A program made the position numbers and the translations under genes. Below, piece after piece: positions 23,331 through 32,023 of a stretch of 55,103 nucleotides of DNA. Each line of letters opens with the position of its first letter. Positions within the stretch are counted from its first letter, which is position 1. The stretch covers positions 349 through 55,451 of the forward strand of contig NZ_BEWG01000023.1 of the NCBI RefSeq assembly GCF_002723835.1, written 5' to 3'. This DNA comes from Mycobacterium sp. shizuoka-1 (GTDB lineage: Bacteria; Actinomycetota; Actinomycetes; Mycobacteriales; Mycobacteriaceae). The notes beneath the pieces were generated by a model. It was given only the letters and a program-made list of their open reading frames with translations, made no database searches and was not told the origin of the DNA.

Positions 23331-24164
23331 ATGCGAGATAGGGCCATTTTGACCATCACCGACTACGACGTGCGATCGCTGTACCTCGATCTGCTTCGAC
23401 GCAACCTGACCCGGTTCGGAATGCACGAGCGGATGCCCTCGGATTGGCCGTTGCGGCGACGTCTGCTTCTCAAAGCGGCCAACACCTTCGGCCCGAAACT
23501 GCGCGGTGCGGGCGTACGCGACCAGAACCTGCGCGAGGCCGGCTTGGACTGGCCGGCCGAGGCCGAGACGATGATCGGGATGAAGCGGCTCACCAGTCTG
23601 CAGGAGTGCGTCGAGACGGTCCTGGCCGACGACGTCCCCGGTGACCTCGTCGAGACCGGGGTGTGGCGCGGCGGCGCGTGCATCTTGATGCGCGCCGTCC
23701 TGGCTGCCTATGGCGACACCACCCGCAGCGTCTGGTTGTGTGACTCCTTCCAGGGTGTCCCACGCTCTGATACCGCGAATTACAAGGCGGACAAGGGAAT
23801 TCACGCCGAGATAGTTTCGGGCATCCTCGGGGTATCGGAAGCAGACGTCAAAAAGAACTTCGAGCGTTACGGGCTGCTCGACGACCAGGTCCGTTTCCTC
23901 CCGGGCTGGTTCAAGGACACGCTGCACGACGCCCCGATCGATGCCATCTCGGTGCTGCGACTCGACGGCGATCTCTACGAGTCCACGATCCAGGCCCTCG
24001 ACGCGCTCTACCCGCGCCTGTCGCCCGGCGGCTTCTGCATCGTCGACGACTATCTGGCTGTCAAGGCGTGCGAGCAAGCTGTCACCGACTACCGCAACAA
24101 GCACGGGATCACCGAGGAGATCGTCGACATCGACGGAACCGGCGTGCTGTGGCGCAAGAAGTGA
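23331..24164 (+). CDS. TylF/MycF-type sugar O-methyltransferase
   Basis: This 277-aa protein resembles macrocin O-methyltransferase-type enzymes (TylF family), which methylate deoxysugar hydroxyls using SAM and a divalent metal. Visible features are LVETGVWRGGACILMRA (the SAM site, about 105-121), CDSFQGVPRSD and LDGDLYEST with the metal-binding acids. Near the C-terminus FCIVDDYLAVKAC completes the active site. Related enzymes (rmt and mtf genes) methylate rhamnose or 6-deoxytalose in GPL loci. It sits 74 bp after a glycosyltransferase and 33 bp before an oxidoreductase, probably in the same operon. Confidence 0.88.
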   Translation: MRDRAILTITDYDVRSLYLDLLRRNLTRFGMHERMPSDWPLRRRLLLKAANTFGPKLRGAGVRDQNLREAGLDWPAEAETMIGMKRLTSLQECVETVLADDVPGDLVETGVWRGGACILMRAVLAAYGDTTRSVWLCDSFQGVPRSDTANYKADKGIHAEIVSGILGVSEADVKKNFERYGLLDDQVRFLPGWFKDTLHDAPIDAISVLRLDGDLYESTIQALDALYPRLSPGGFCIVDDYLAVKACEQAVTDYRNKHGITEEIVDIDGTGVLWRKK

Positions 24165-24197
24165 AGACCGAATCGTCTTCACCCTCGCATCGCTTTC

Positions 24198-25190
24198 ATG
24201 GCTGACGCCGGGGGCGCGGTACGGATCGGCATTCTGGGCACAGCTCGCGTTGCGCCGGCAGTGCTGATCAAGCCGGCCAAGAAGAACCCCGAGGTTGTCG
24301 TCGCGGCGGTGGCTGCGCGTGAGGTCTCGCGAGCTCAGGAGTTCGCAGGCAAGCACGGCATTGCCCGCGCGTATGACGGCTATGAGGCGCTGATCGCCGA
24401 CCCTGATATCGATGCGGTGTACATCCCGTTGCCGAATGCGTTGCACGGCAGGTGGACTCGAGCCGCCCTGCAGGCCGGCAAGCATGTGCTGTGTGAGAAG
24501 CCGTTTATGGCCAACGCGACCGAGGCGCTCGAGATCGCTGACTTGGCGGCGACGTCGGGTCGCGTGGTGATGGAAGCCTTCCACTATCGCTACCACCCGT
24601 TTGCGGCGCGTGTCGAGCAGATCATCGCTTCGGGCGAACTCGGCACTCTGCAGCGGATCGAGGCGGCCGACTGTTACTGGTTGCGCAACTTCGCCGCGAA
24701 CGCCTACAACTACTCGCTCGGCGGCGGGGCGCTCATGGATCTCGGCAGCTACGTGGTCGACATGCTCAGGACGTTCGGCGGTTCGACTCCGGAAGTGGTT
24801 TCGGCACAGGCGAAGTTGCGCGGCCAGAACGTGGACAGGGCGATGACGGCCGAGTTGCGCTTCCCCGAAGGGCACACCGGTCGGCTGCACTGCTCGCTGT
24901 GGTCGCGCACCCCGCCGCATTACACCGCCAAGATCGTCGGTGATCGCGGGGAGTTGCGGCTCCATCCGGTGATCCCGTACCAGCAGTTCTCGGTCAAATC
25001 CGCCGATGGTCATCGGGTGGAGCGCTTCTTCAAAGCACGCCCCACCTACGAGTACCAGTTGGAGGCGTTCGCCGCGGCGGTGTTGCGTGGCGCACCGATC
25101 AAGACCTCGGCAGCCGAAGGGGTGCAGAACATGAAGGTCATCGACGCGATCTATCGCGCAGCGGGCCTGCCTGTCCGCGAACCGGCCTAG
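24198..25190 (+). CDS. Gfo/Idh/MocA family oxidoreductase (copy 1)
   Basis: A 330-aa NAD(P)-dependent oxidoreductase with an N-terminal Rossmann domain (VRIGILGTAR), the catalytic CEKPF motif and a C-terminal alpha/beta domain. The LMDLGSY segment matches the DxGxY form found in glucose-fructose-oxidoreductase-like members. These enzymes oxidise or reduce sugar hydroxyls, keto-sugars or nucleotide sugars. Two close paralogues lie at 29853 and 30973. Its last 4 bp overlap the convergent hydrolase end. The substrate is unknown; a keto-sugar intermediate of the locus glycolipid is a reasonable guess. Confidence 0.88.
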   Translation: MADAGGAVRIGILGTARVAPAVLIKPAKKNPEVVVAAVAAREVSRAQEFAGKHGIARAYDGYEALIADPDIDAVYIPLPNALHGRWTRAALQAGKHVLCEKPFMANATEALEIADLAATSGRVVMEAFHYRYHPFAARVEQIIASGELGTLQRIEAADCYWLRNFAANAYNYSLGGGALMDLGSYVVDMLRTFGGSTPEVVSAQAKLRGQNVDRAMTAELRFPEGHTGRLHCSLWSRTPPHYTAKIVGDRGELRLHPVIPYQQFSVKSADGHRVERFFKARPTYEYQLEAFAAAVLRGAPIKTSAAEGVQNMKVIDAIYRAAGLPVREPA

Positions 25191-25954
25191 ACGTCGATCT
25201 CCGAAGGCAGCTCCCCGCCGCTGAGCCAGGCGTCGACGGTTCGCGCGAATACGTCCGGATTCTGAGTAGGCCAGTCGTGGCTCATACCACCTGCGATCCG
25301 CTCGATACCGTTGGGCATCGAGCGCGCCAGTGTGGCGGCACAGTGGCGGAGCAAGCGCAGCTCGTTGGCACCTGTGACGAACAGTGTTGGTGCGTGGGCG
25401 TTGTCGAGTCCCGGAGGGAGGGTGAAACCCGCGGATGCTTCGGCGATATAAGCCAGTTGGGCACCTGAGTTGAGACGTGCGTCATCGGAGTAGGAGTGGT
25501 TGGCGGCCGCATGGCCGGCATCCCAGTGCCGGGTGATCAAAAGCCATCGAAACAGGCTGGTCCGGGCGAGTGTGGCGGCCAGCCGGCGCGTGATCCCTAC
25601 CGCCGGCATCGTGTTGATGAAGGTACTGCTCAACACGGCTCGGTCGATGAGGTGAGGTTGCGTGGCCAGCAACTGGACGCCGACTTGGGCGCCGAGCGAA
25701 TGGCCGACTACGTGAGCCCGGCCGGTCGAGACCCGCTCGCGGATCAGTTCGCCGACGGCTTCGGCGGCTTGGCTCATCTCGAAGGGACCCTGCGGAAAGC
25801 TCTTGCCGTACTGGGGTAGATCCGGTACCAGGCAGTGATAATTGGGCAGCCGTTCGACGATCGGCTCCCAGGTCCAGCCGCTCATCAACCCGCCATGGAG
25901 GAAGACGATTGCAGGCGCACCGGCCGAGCCTGATTCGCGGACGAACAGATCCAC
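25187..25954 (-). CDS. Alpha/beta hydrolase
   Basis: A 255-aa alpha/beta-hydrolase-fold protein from GTG 25954. It has the oxyanion HGG motif (FLHGGLMSGW), the nucleophile elbow GHSLGA and a late His in GMSHDWP. It probably acts as an esterase, thioesterase or lipase-like enzyme on a lipid or acylated sugar. It follows the GMC oxidoreductase by 9 bp on the same strand, so it is likely the last gene of that operon. No signal peptide is evident, which points to the cytosol. The exact substrate is not predictable. Confidence 0.85.
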   Translation of the reverse strand: MDLFVRESGSAGAPAIVFLHGGLMSGWTWEPIVERLPNYHCLVPDLPQYGKSFPQGPFEMSQAAEAVGELIRERVSTGRAHVVGHSLGAQVGVQLLATQPHLIDRAVLSSTFINTMPAVGITRRLAATLARTSLFRWLLITRHWDAGHAAANHSYSDDARLNSGAQLAYIAEASAGFTLPPGLDNAHAPTLFVTGANELRLLRHCAATLARSMPNGIERIAGGMSHDWPTQNPDVFARTVDAWLSGGELPSEIDV

Positions 25955-25963
25955 TCCTGGATG

Positions 25964-27613
25964 CTAATTGGCGAAGTGCGCTCCGTTGATGTGCTCGGCT
26001 ACCCGCAGCGCATTGGCTGCGATGGTCAGGCTCGGGTTGATCCCGCTGCTGGAGGGGAAGAACGACGCGTCCACCACGTAGAGGTTGTCCACGTCGTGCG
26101 CCCTGTTGTTCGGGTCCAGCACACTGATGGCCGGATCGGTGCCGAAGCGGACCGTACCGCAGACGTGTCCGAGGGTGCCGTTGTTCTCGCCAGTGCGCAG
26201 GGTGAGGGTGCGGAATGGCTGCAATACCTCTTTGAGCGCGCCCAGGAACACCTCGCGGCGTTCGATCTCGTTCGGGTGCAGGTGGTACTGCAGTCGCAGC
26301 CGCTGTCGGCCGTCGGTGCTGGGCCGGTCGCTCGGCAGGACACGGTTGTCCCGGTAGGGGAGATCTTCCATGATCGCGGCGAGGACCAGTCCGCCGCTGA
26401 TCACCCGGTCGTAGACCGGCCGCGCGACTGGACTGGTCCAACGCAGCGCTTTCGCTATCCAGCCGGGTTGATTCATCATCATGTCGATGGGTGCCAACGA
26501 GGCCATCGAGCTGGCCGACTGCACGGTGCCGTACTTCTGGCCGTCGATGAAATAGAAGTCGTTGAGGCCGATCTCCTTGTTTTCGGCGGTGATCTTGCTG
26601 CCGCGCTGCGGCCAGATTTCGATCCAGTCCATGACGTGACGCATCAGGTTGCGGCCCACCATGTCTGAGCGATTTGCCAGCCCGCGTGTCCAATCGCCGG
26701 ACCGCGAGTTGAGCAACAGGACCGGGGTGGCCAGCGCGCCTGCAGCCAGCACCACGATCTTGGCTTTGAGGGCGAGCATGTCGTTGTGGCGCTGACAGAT
26801 CACTCGTTGTACCCGCGTGCGGTCCGCCTCGAGCCGCAGAACCCGGCACTCGGCCAGCAGCTGGGCACCGTAATCGGCAACCGCCGGCAGTACCCCGCTT
26901 CGGCCGCCGTCGTACTTGCAGCCCTTCGGGCACAGGTAGGCCTGGCAGGTCGCGCAGTCGTCGGTGTAGTCACAGGCCATCGGCAAGTGGTACGGATGTA
27001 GCCCGCGCCCTGCCAGATAGTTGACCAGCGGCTGATTGTCGGCGGAAAAGGGTGGCGCGGTCGGCAGCCCGACGGTGGCCGCTTCCGGTCTAAGGGGATC
27101 GGCGTCGCCGCGGACCCCGAGGAGTTTCTCGGCCTCGGTGTACCAGGGAGCCAGCTCTTCGTAGGAGATCGGCCACGACTCTGGCACCGTGGATTCGCCC
27201 GGGTCGGAGAAGAACTGGCGGGGAGTGAAGTCGTCGACGAAGAACCGTTCGCAGACCATGCCGTAAAGGGCCGACGATCCGCCGGGTCCGGCCCCGATGT
27301 ACGGGACGAATTTCCTCGGGAAGCGGCCGCTGATGTCGGTGATCTCGTCGGTGCTGCGCCCGCCGCGGGCGAGAGCGTCGTAGTAGGTCGTCTTCGAGCG
27401 GGAGGCTTGCGGTTCGGCTATTTCGGGCATCGCCGAGCGAATCGTTCCGGGGGTCCCCGGCAGCGTCGAGCGGCCCTTTTCCACGAACAGAACTCGGCGG
27501 CCGGAGCGCGCGAGTCGTTGGCCCAGCATGCCGCCACCCATACCGGCACCCACGACGATCACGTCCCACTCGACGCGTTCTGCCTCACGCCCAGTCAATT
27601 CGCCGTCAGGCAC
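25964..27613 (-). CDS. GMC-family FAD oxidoreductase (copy 1)
   Basis: A 549-aa flavoprotein with the FAD dinucleotide loop VVGAGMGGGMLG near the N-terminus and a second FAD segment GPGGSSALYG. The C-terminal GMC catalytic region carries GHVCGTVRFG and the GINPSLT Asn. A Cys-rich stretch CATCQAYLCPKGC (near 215-227) is conserved in the second copy and could hold a metal or disulfides. GMC enzymes oxidise alcohols or sugars (glucose, pyranose, cholesterol). In this context a hydroxyl of the glycan or lipid is likely. It starts at GTG 27613 behind GAGGAGCTCGATA, and the upstream DNA is shared with the second GMC gene. Confidence 0.88.
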   Translation of the reverse strand: MPDGELTGREAERVEWDVIVVGAGMGGGMLGQRLARSGRRVLFVEKGRSTLPGTPGTIRSAMPEIAEPQASRSKTTYYDALARGGRSTDEITDISGRFPRKFVPYIGAGPGGSSALYGMVCERFFVDDFTPRQFFSDPGESTVPESWPISYEELAPWYTEAEKLLGVRGDADPLRPEAATVGLPTAPPFSADNQPLVNYLAGRGLHPYHLPMACDYTDDCATCQAYLCPKGCKYDGGRSGVLPAVADYGAQLLAECRVLRLEADRTRVQRVICQRHNDMLALKAKIVVLAAGALATPVLLLNSRSGDWTRGLANRSDMVGRNLMRHVMDWIEIWPQRGSKITAENKEIGLNDFYFIDGQKYGTVQSASSMASLAPIDMMMNQPGWIAKALRWTSPVARPVYDRVISGGLVLAAIMEDLPYRDNRVLPSDRPSTDGRQRLRLQYHLHPNEIERREVFLGALKEVLQPFRTLTLRTGENNGTLGHVCGTVRFGTDPAISVLDPNNRAHDVDNLYVVDASFFPSSSGINPSLTIAANALRVAEHINGAHFAN

Positions 27614-27679
27614 TATCGAGCTCCTCGGTGAGATGGCCCAAAACTGGCCTGGTCTGGGCGATTCGGGATGGTATCAACG
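27614..27679. repeat. Conserved upstream block of GMC gene, copy A (partner 37398-37464)
   Basis: About 54 of 66 bases match the block upstream of the second GMC gene, including the ribosome site GAGCTCCTC (plus-strand view), ATGGCCC and GGGCGATTCGGGAT. It spans the gap between the GT4 stop and the GMC start and reaches the last codon of the GT4 gene. The high non-coding identity shows that the duplication carried a leader or promoter along. Confidence 0.8.
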
Positions 27680-28843
27680 CAGGCTCAGAAACGTGGCAAG
27701 TTCGTCGTCGTGGCGGTCGCGTTGGAAGCGCTGAGACGATCCAAGGGCGCCACGGGCGAGGCGCCGTCGCAGGTCCTCGTCCGCTTCGAGCATCATGAGG
27801 TTGGCCGCCAAGGCGCCCGCGTCTCCAGCCGGGCTGAGCAGTCCGGCCACACCAGGTTCGATGATCTCCGGGGTGCCGCCGGAATTCGTGCCGCATACCG
27901 GGAGCCCGGCACGCATTGCCTCGACGGTGACTCGGCCGAACGCCTCGCTTTGGCTGCACATCAGCCCGACGTGCGCGGCCGCCCAGAAGGGCGCCAGATC
28001 GCGGGTGGGGCCGTGAATGCTCACAAGGTCTGCGACACCCAGTTGTTCGGCAAGGCTGTGCAGGGGTTGATGGCTGCCGGTGCCGACCAGCGTCAACTCG
28101 ATATCGATACCGGCGTTGCGGGCGACGGCGATGGCTTCGATCGCCAGATTCTGACCCTTGGCCTCGGAGAAGTAGCCGACCAGGATGACGCGCAGGCGCT
28201 CGCCGGGCTGACGCTGTGGCGGCGTAGCCAGTGCGGAGTCGACCACGGGGTACAGCACGTGCGTTTTCATCGTGGGGTCCAGCGAGAGCATCGCCTGCTC
28301 AACGGCATGTGAATTGCAGATCACCGAGTCCGATAGCCGACCGACCATGCGGACGGTCCTGCGGTAGCCGAACAGGAACCACAGTTGATGGTCGTCTCTG
28401 CCGAACTCGCGGACTATCCAGTGGTGCGGGATGCGCAGGATCTTGGCGGCGATGGCGTGCGAGGGAATGGTCATGGTGTTGGTGAGCACCATCGTCGGGC
28501 GCCGCCGGATGAAGAACACCAGTGCCTGCAGAATGCCCGGCAGAAGGATCGCGGTGTACGGGAGCCAGCCGATCAGCACGTGCGGGTCGAGATACCGGGA
28601 GCGCGACCATTTGCCAAAACCCCACCACGGGGTCCATGCGATTTTGACCTCGACGCCGTCGTCGGCGCACCGGCGCGCCACGTCACCCTTCTGCGGGATG
28701 ACCGCGACGACCTCCACGTCGGGCCGCATGCTCCGGAGCGCGAGCAGCATGTCCCGGAATCCGACCACGCCGCCGCCGCCGAATTTACTGACGTTCGAGA
28801 CCACCACGACCCGGGCGGCAGCATTGTCACTAGCGGCAGACAC
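27674..28843 (-). CDS. GT4-family glycosyltransferase
   Basis: A 389-aa retaining GT-B glycosyltransferase of the glycosyl transferase group 1/GT4 type, unlike the five GT1-type enzymes in the window. It has the N-terminal loop SKFGGGGVVGFRDML, a central hydrophobic stretch (YTAILLPGILQALVFF) that may dock it on the membrane, and the EX7E motif in SEAFGRVTVEAM with GTNSGGTPEII after it. It starts at GTG 28843, heads the operon with the GMC oxidoreductase and the hydrolase, and is divergent from the methyltransferase at 29005. Donor and acceptor are unknown. Confidence 0.88.
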   Translation of the reverse strand: MSAASDNAAARVVVVSNVSKFGGGGVVGFRDMLLALRSMRPDVEVVAVIPQKGDVARRCADDGVEVKIAWTPWWGFGKWSRSRYLDPHVLIGWLPYTAILLPGILQALVFFIRRRPTMVLTNTMTIPSHAIAAKILRIPHHWIVREFGRDDHQLWFLFGYRRTVRMVGRLSDSVICNSHAVEQAMLSLDPTMKTHVLYPVVDSALATPPQRQPGERLRVILVGYFSEAKGQNLAIEAIAVARNAGIDIELTLVGTGSHQPLHSLAEQLGVADLVSIHGPTRDLAPFWAAAHVGLMCSQSEAFGRVTVEAMRAGLPVCGTNSGGTPEIIEPGVAGLLSPAGDAGALAANLMMLEADEDLRRRLARGALGSSQRFQRDRHDDELATFLSLR

Positions 28844-28875
28844 CGCCAGAGCTTATGCGACGACCAGCAGGCCTT

Positions 28876-28889
28876 AATCGGTAATCGGT
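28876..28889. repeat. Short tandem repeat in divergent promoter region
   Basis: AATCGGT occurs twice back to back between the divergent GT4 and methyltransferase genes. It may be a regulator half-site pair or simple chance. The rest of the 161-bp region shows only a good AAGGAG ribosome site at about 28989 for the gene at 29005. Confidence 0.25.
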
Positions 28890-29004
28890 GCTACGAAATG
28901 GTGGGTTGGCGTACCCTTCACCACGGCCACCTGAGCGCCCCGGCGCGGCGAACTGGAATTTGCTGTCCCGGGAATGGAGCAGTCATGCAAGGAGCGCACG
29001 TCCG

Positions 29005-29853
29005 ATGACCGATGTCATGCCCGTAACCGAAACGGCGTTGGTCCCCTTGTGGTGCCGTGCGAGCGAATCGCGTCGGGCTGACGCGATCTTCGACGACCCT
29101 ATGGCGATTCGGCTCGTCGACTCGCTGGACTACGACTTCACCAAGTTCAAGATCTCCGCCGAACGGCAAGACTTCGCGCTGCGTGCACTTGCCTACGACA
29201 TCGGCGCGCGCAACTACGTGTCGGCGCACCCCAAGGCCACTGTGGTGGCGCTCGGTGAAGGCCTGCAGACGAGTTTCTGGCGCCTCGACGCGGCGGGCGT
29301 CGGCCACGAGTTCCGTTGGCTGACCGTAGATTTCCCGCCCAACATCACGCTGCGTGAGCAGTTGCTGCCGCATGTGGCCCGGATGTCGGCATGCGCTCAG
29401 TCGGTGCTGGACTTCAGCTGGATGGATCAGGTCGATCCCGGCAACGGTGTGTTCGTCACCGCCGAGGGCCTGTTGCCGTACCTGGAGCCCGACGAGGCGA
29501 TCGACCTGATCGGAGAATGCGCGCGCCGTTTTCCCGGTGGTCAGATGATGTTCGACCTTCCGCCGAAGGTCCAGGCTCAGCTGGCTGCGCGGCCGCGGCT
29601 GTGGAAGTTCCTGCGCCGCGACTGGCCGCGGACGCCGTTCAGCCTCACCGTGCGCGAACTCGCCACGTTGGCGCATACCGTGCCGGGGGTTCGGGCGGTG
29701 CACGACCTACCGCTGCCCCGAGGTCGCGGCCCGCTGTTCGACACGTTGTTGTCTAAGACCCGGGGCCTGCCGATCGACCGGCCGCTTCGTCGGTGGGTCG
29801 GCATGAACTGGCCGACGATCGCGACGCTGACCCTGCTCGAGTTCGAGGACTAG
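29005..29853 (+). CDS. LCM/PPM1-type SAM-dependent O-methyltransferase
   Basis: This 282-aa protein resembles the leucine-carboxyl-methyltransferase/TcmP-like family, common in mycobacteria as S-adenosylmethionine methyltransferases. Typical segments are the N-terminal ETALVPLWCRASESRR and DDPMAIRLVD, then VVALGEGLQTSFWRLD for SAM binding, TVDFPP and VFVTAEGLLPYLEP. The start is ATG 29005, 10 nt after AAGGAG; the frame is open from 28888, but that has weaker support. The gene shares one base with the next (TAGTG), so coupling is likely. It could methylate a carboxyl or hydroxyl, and a uronic acid of the glycan would be one option (inference). Confidence 0.85.
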   Translation: MTDVMPVTETALVPLWCRASESRRADAIFDDPMAIRLVDSLDYDFTKFKISAERQDFALRALAYDIGARNYVSAHPKATVVALGEGLQTSFWRLDAAGVGHEFRWLTVDFPPNITLREQLLPHVARMSACAQSVLDFSWMDQVDPGNGVFVTAEGLLPYLEPDEAIDLIGECARRFPGGQMMFDLPPKVQAQLAARPRLWKFLRRDWPRTPFSLTVRELATLAHTVPGVRAVHDLPLPRGRGPLFDTLLSKTRGLPIDRPLRRWVGMNWPTIATLTLLEFED

Positions 29854-30851
29854 TGCCGGGGCGGGTCCGGATCGGCATCCTGGGTGCGGCCCAGATCGCC
29901 CCGGCGGCGCTGATCGCCCCGGCGCAGGGCAACGCCGAGGTCGTGGTGGCCGCGGTGGCGGCACGGGACGTGTCGCGCGCCAGAGCCTTCGCGACCAAGC
30001 ACGGTGTTGCCCGGGTGCACGACAGCTACGAGGCGCTGATCGCCGATCCGGATGTGGATGCGGTGTACAACCCACTGCCAAATGGTCTGCATGGCAGGTG
30101 GACTCGGGCCGCACTCGAGGCCGGTAAGCACGTGCTGTGCGAGAAGCCGTTCACCGCCAATGCCGCCGAGGCCCGTGCGATCGCCGAGCTGGCCGCCGGG
30201 TCGGACCGGGTGGTCATGGAGGCCTTCCATTATCGGTACCACCCGTTTGCCCTGCGCGCTGAGGAGATCATCGCTTCGGGGGAGCTGGGCACGCTGCAAC
30301 GGGTGGACGTCGCCTTCTGCTTTCCGCTGCCGAAGTTCTCCGATATCCGCTACAACTATTCCCTCGCGGGCGGGGCCACCATGGACGCCGGCTGCTATGC
30401 GGTCCACATGCTGCGTACCTTCGGCGGCGCGACCCCGGAAGTCGTTTCCGCGCAGGCGAAGTTGCGCGACAGCCGGGTGGACCGGGCGATGACGGCGCAC
30501 GTCCGCTTTCCCGCGGGGCACACCGGCCGGCTGCGCTGTTCGATGTGGTCGGCCGACCTGCTGAGGATCAGTCTGCGGGTGACCGGTGATCGCGGCGAGT
30601 TGTATGTGCTCAATCCCTTGCTGCCGCATCTCTTTCATCGATTCTCGGTGCGATCCGGCGGCGGCAAGCGAGTGGAGCGATTCCCGCGCCGCACCACCTA
30701 CGCCTACCAGCTGGATGCGTTCGCTGCGGCGGTGCTGCGCGGCGAGCCGGTGCGGACGACACCCGAGGATGCGATCGAGACCATGAGCGTCATCGATTCG
30801 ATCTACCGTGCTGCGGGCCTTCCGGTCCGCGAGCCAAGTCGAGCCTCGTAG
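29853..30851 (+). CDS. Gfo/Idh/MocA family oxidoreductase (copy 2)
   Basis: A 332-aa paralogue of the oxidoreductase at 24198. It has the Rossmann motif VRIGILGAAQ, catalytic CEKPF and the ATMDAGCY segment. The GTG at 29853 overlaps the preceding TAG by one base. The frame also opens at 29793, but that would place about 20 unrelated residues before the Rossmann strand. The next paralogue begins 121 bp downstream, so copies 2 and 3 are a tandem duplication. The substrate is unknown; the FHYRYHPFALR segment near the active site differs from IQFRHHPLTRR in copy 3 and may reflect distinct substrates. Confidence 0.88.
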   Translation: MPGRVRIGILGAAQIAPAALIAPAQGNAEVVVAAVAARDVSRARAFATKHGVARVHDSYEALIADPDVDAVYNPLPNGLHGRWTRAALEAGKHVLCEKPFTANAAEARAIAELAAGSDRVVMEAFHYRYHPFALRAEEIIASGELGTLQRVDVAFCFPLPKFSDIRYNYSLAGGATMDAGCYAVHMLRTFGGATPEVVSAQAKLRDSRVDRAMTAHVRFPAGHTGRLRCSMWSADLLRISLRVTGDRGELYVLNPLLPHLFHRFSVRSGGGKRVERFPRRTTYAYQLDAFAAAVLRGEPVRTTPEDAIETMSVIDSIYRAAGLPVREPSRAS

Positions 30852-30883
30852 CTGACGGTAATGTCAATTCAGGCCATACTCGG

Positions 30884-30897
30884 TAGAACACGTTCTA
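30884..30897. promoter_or_regulatory. KstR-type palindromic operator candidate
   Basis: TAGAACACGTTCTA matches the published KstR consensus TnnAACnnGTTnnA at every fixed position. KstR is the TetR-family repressor of the mycobacterial cholesterol/sterol catabolism regulon and is released by sterol-CoA thioesters. The site lies 75 bp before the ATG at 30973, in the 121-bp gap between two tandem oxidoreductase genes. An internal promoter for 30973-34462 is implied. A match to a 14-bp consensus with 8 fixed bases can arise by chance in long sequence, but its position in one of the few intergenic gaps makes it credible. Confidence 0.5.
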
Positions 30898-30972
30898 GTA
30901 TGCCTCGTGACGTGGTGTCGGGTTGATTGACCCTGGTCACCGCCGTCGGCCGCCGATGAGGAGAGACAAGTA

Positions 30973-31971
30973 ATGCCTGACAGCGCTGGCCGGGTACGTA
31001 TCGGCATCTTGGGGGCGTCCAGCTTCGCGCCCACAACGATGATCAACCCGGCCAAGGGGAACCGCGATGTCGTGGTGGCCGCCGTGGGTGCCCGCGACCA
31101 GCCCAGCGCCGATGCATTCGCGGCGAAATACGGCATCGCCAAGGCATATGGCAGCTATGAAGCGTTGATCGACGATCCGGATCTGGATGCCATCTACGTG
31201 TTGGTGCCGACCAGCATGCATGGCAAGTGGACGAAGGTTGCGCTGGCCGCCGGCAAGCACGTGTTGGTCGAGAAGCCGTTCACGGCGAACGCCGCCGAAG
31301 CCCAGGAGATCGCCGACCTGGCGGCCAAGTCGGACCGCGTGGTGATGGAGGCGATCCAATTCCGCCACCACCCGTTGACCCGGCGCGTCGAGCAGATCAT
31401 CGCCTCCGGTGAGCTCGGCACTTTGCAGCGAGTCGATGTCACGTTGTGCGTGATGCTGCCGACGTTCAAGGCGAATTGCTACAACTATGCCCTGGGCGGC
31501 GGCGCGATGATGGACGCCGGCAGCTATGTGACGAACATGGCCCGTACCTTCGGTGGTTCCACCCCGGACGTCGTCTCGGCCCGGGCCAAGCTCCAGAAGC
31601 CCCAGGTGGACCGGGCCATGACGGCTGAGCTGCGCTATGCAGGCGGCCACGTGGGTCGGCTGCGGTGCGCGCTGTGGTCGGGGAATCTGTTTCGGGCCAG
31701 CGCCAAAGTGGTCGGTGATGACGGCGAGCTGAACTGGCTCAGCCCGGCGGCCCCCAACCTGTTTCCTCGGCTGTCGGTTCGGTCGGCAGACGGAAAGCGG
31801 TCTGAGCGTTTCTCGCGCCGCACCACGTACTCGTTCCAACTGGAAGCCTTCGCCGATTCGGTACTCCGCGGAGCGCCGGTGCGGACATCCCCGCAGGATG
31901 CGGTCGAGAACATGAGCGTCATCGATGCGGTCTATCGCGCCGCCGGCCTTCCGATCCGGGAACCGAGCTGA
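30973..31971 (+). CDS. Gfo/Idh/MocA family oxidoreductase (copy 3)
   Basis: A 332-aa NAD(P)-dependent oxidoreductase with the Rossmann motif VRIGILGASS, catalytic VEKPF and the AMMDAGSY segment. It is closest to copies 1 and 2 in this window but reads VEKPF where they read CEKPF. The ATG at 30973 follows a GGAGAG ribosome site and comes after a gap with a KstR-like box. With a glycosyltransferase and an acyltransferase downstream it forms the second half of the plus-strand run that begins at 29005. Confidence 0.88.
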   Translation: MPDSAGRVRIGILGASSFAPTTMINPAKGNRDVVVAAVGARDQPSADAFAAKYGIAKAYGSYEALIDDPDLDAIYVLVPTSMHGKWTKVALAAGKHVLVEKPFTANAAEAQEIADLAAKSDRVVMEAIQFRHHPLTRRVEQIIASGELGTLQRVDVTLCVMLPTFKANCYNYALGGGAMMDAGSYVTNMARTFGGSTPDVVSARAKLQKPQVDRAMTAELRYAGGHVGRLRCALWSGNLFRASAKVVGDDGELNWLSPAAPNLFPRLSVRSADGKRSERFSRRTTYSFQLEAFADSVLRGAPVRTSPQDAVENMSVIDAVYRAAGLPIREPS

Positions 31972-32023
31972 CGATGTCGGCAACCCCGGTGCGCGTCGGT
32001 GAGGCTGAGAGGCCAGATCAGCA

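Noticed and set aside
22953..25013. 686-aa minus-strand frame over GT, methyltransferase and oxidoreductase genes
   Set aside because: It spans three confirmed plus-strand genes in antisense and has a Arg/His/Val-biased composition typical of shadow frames.
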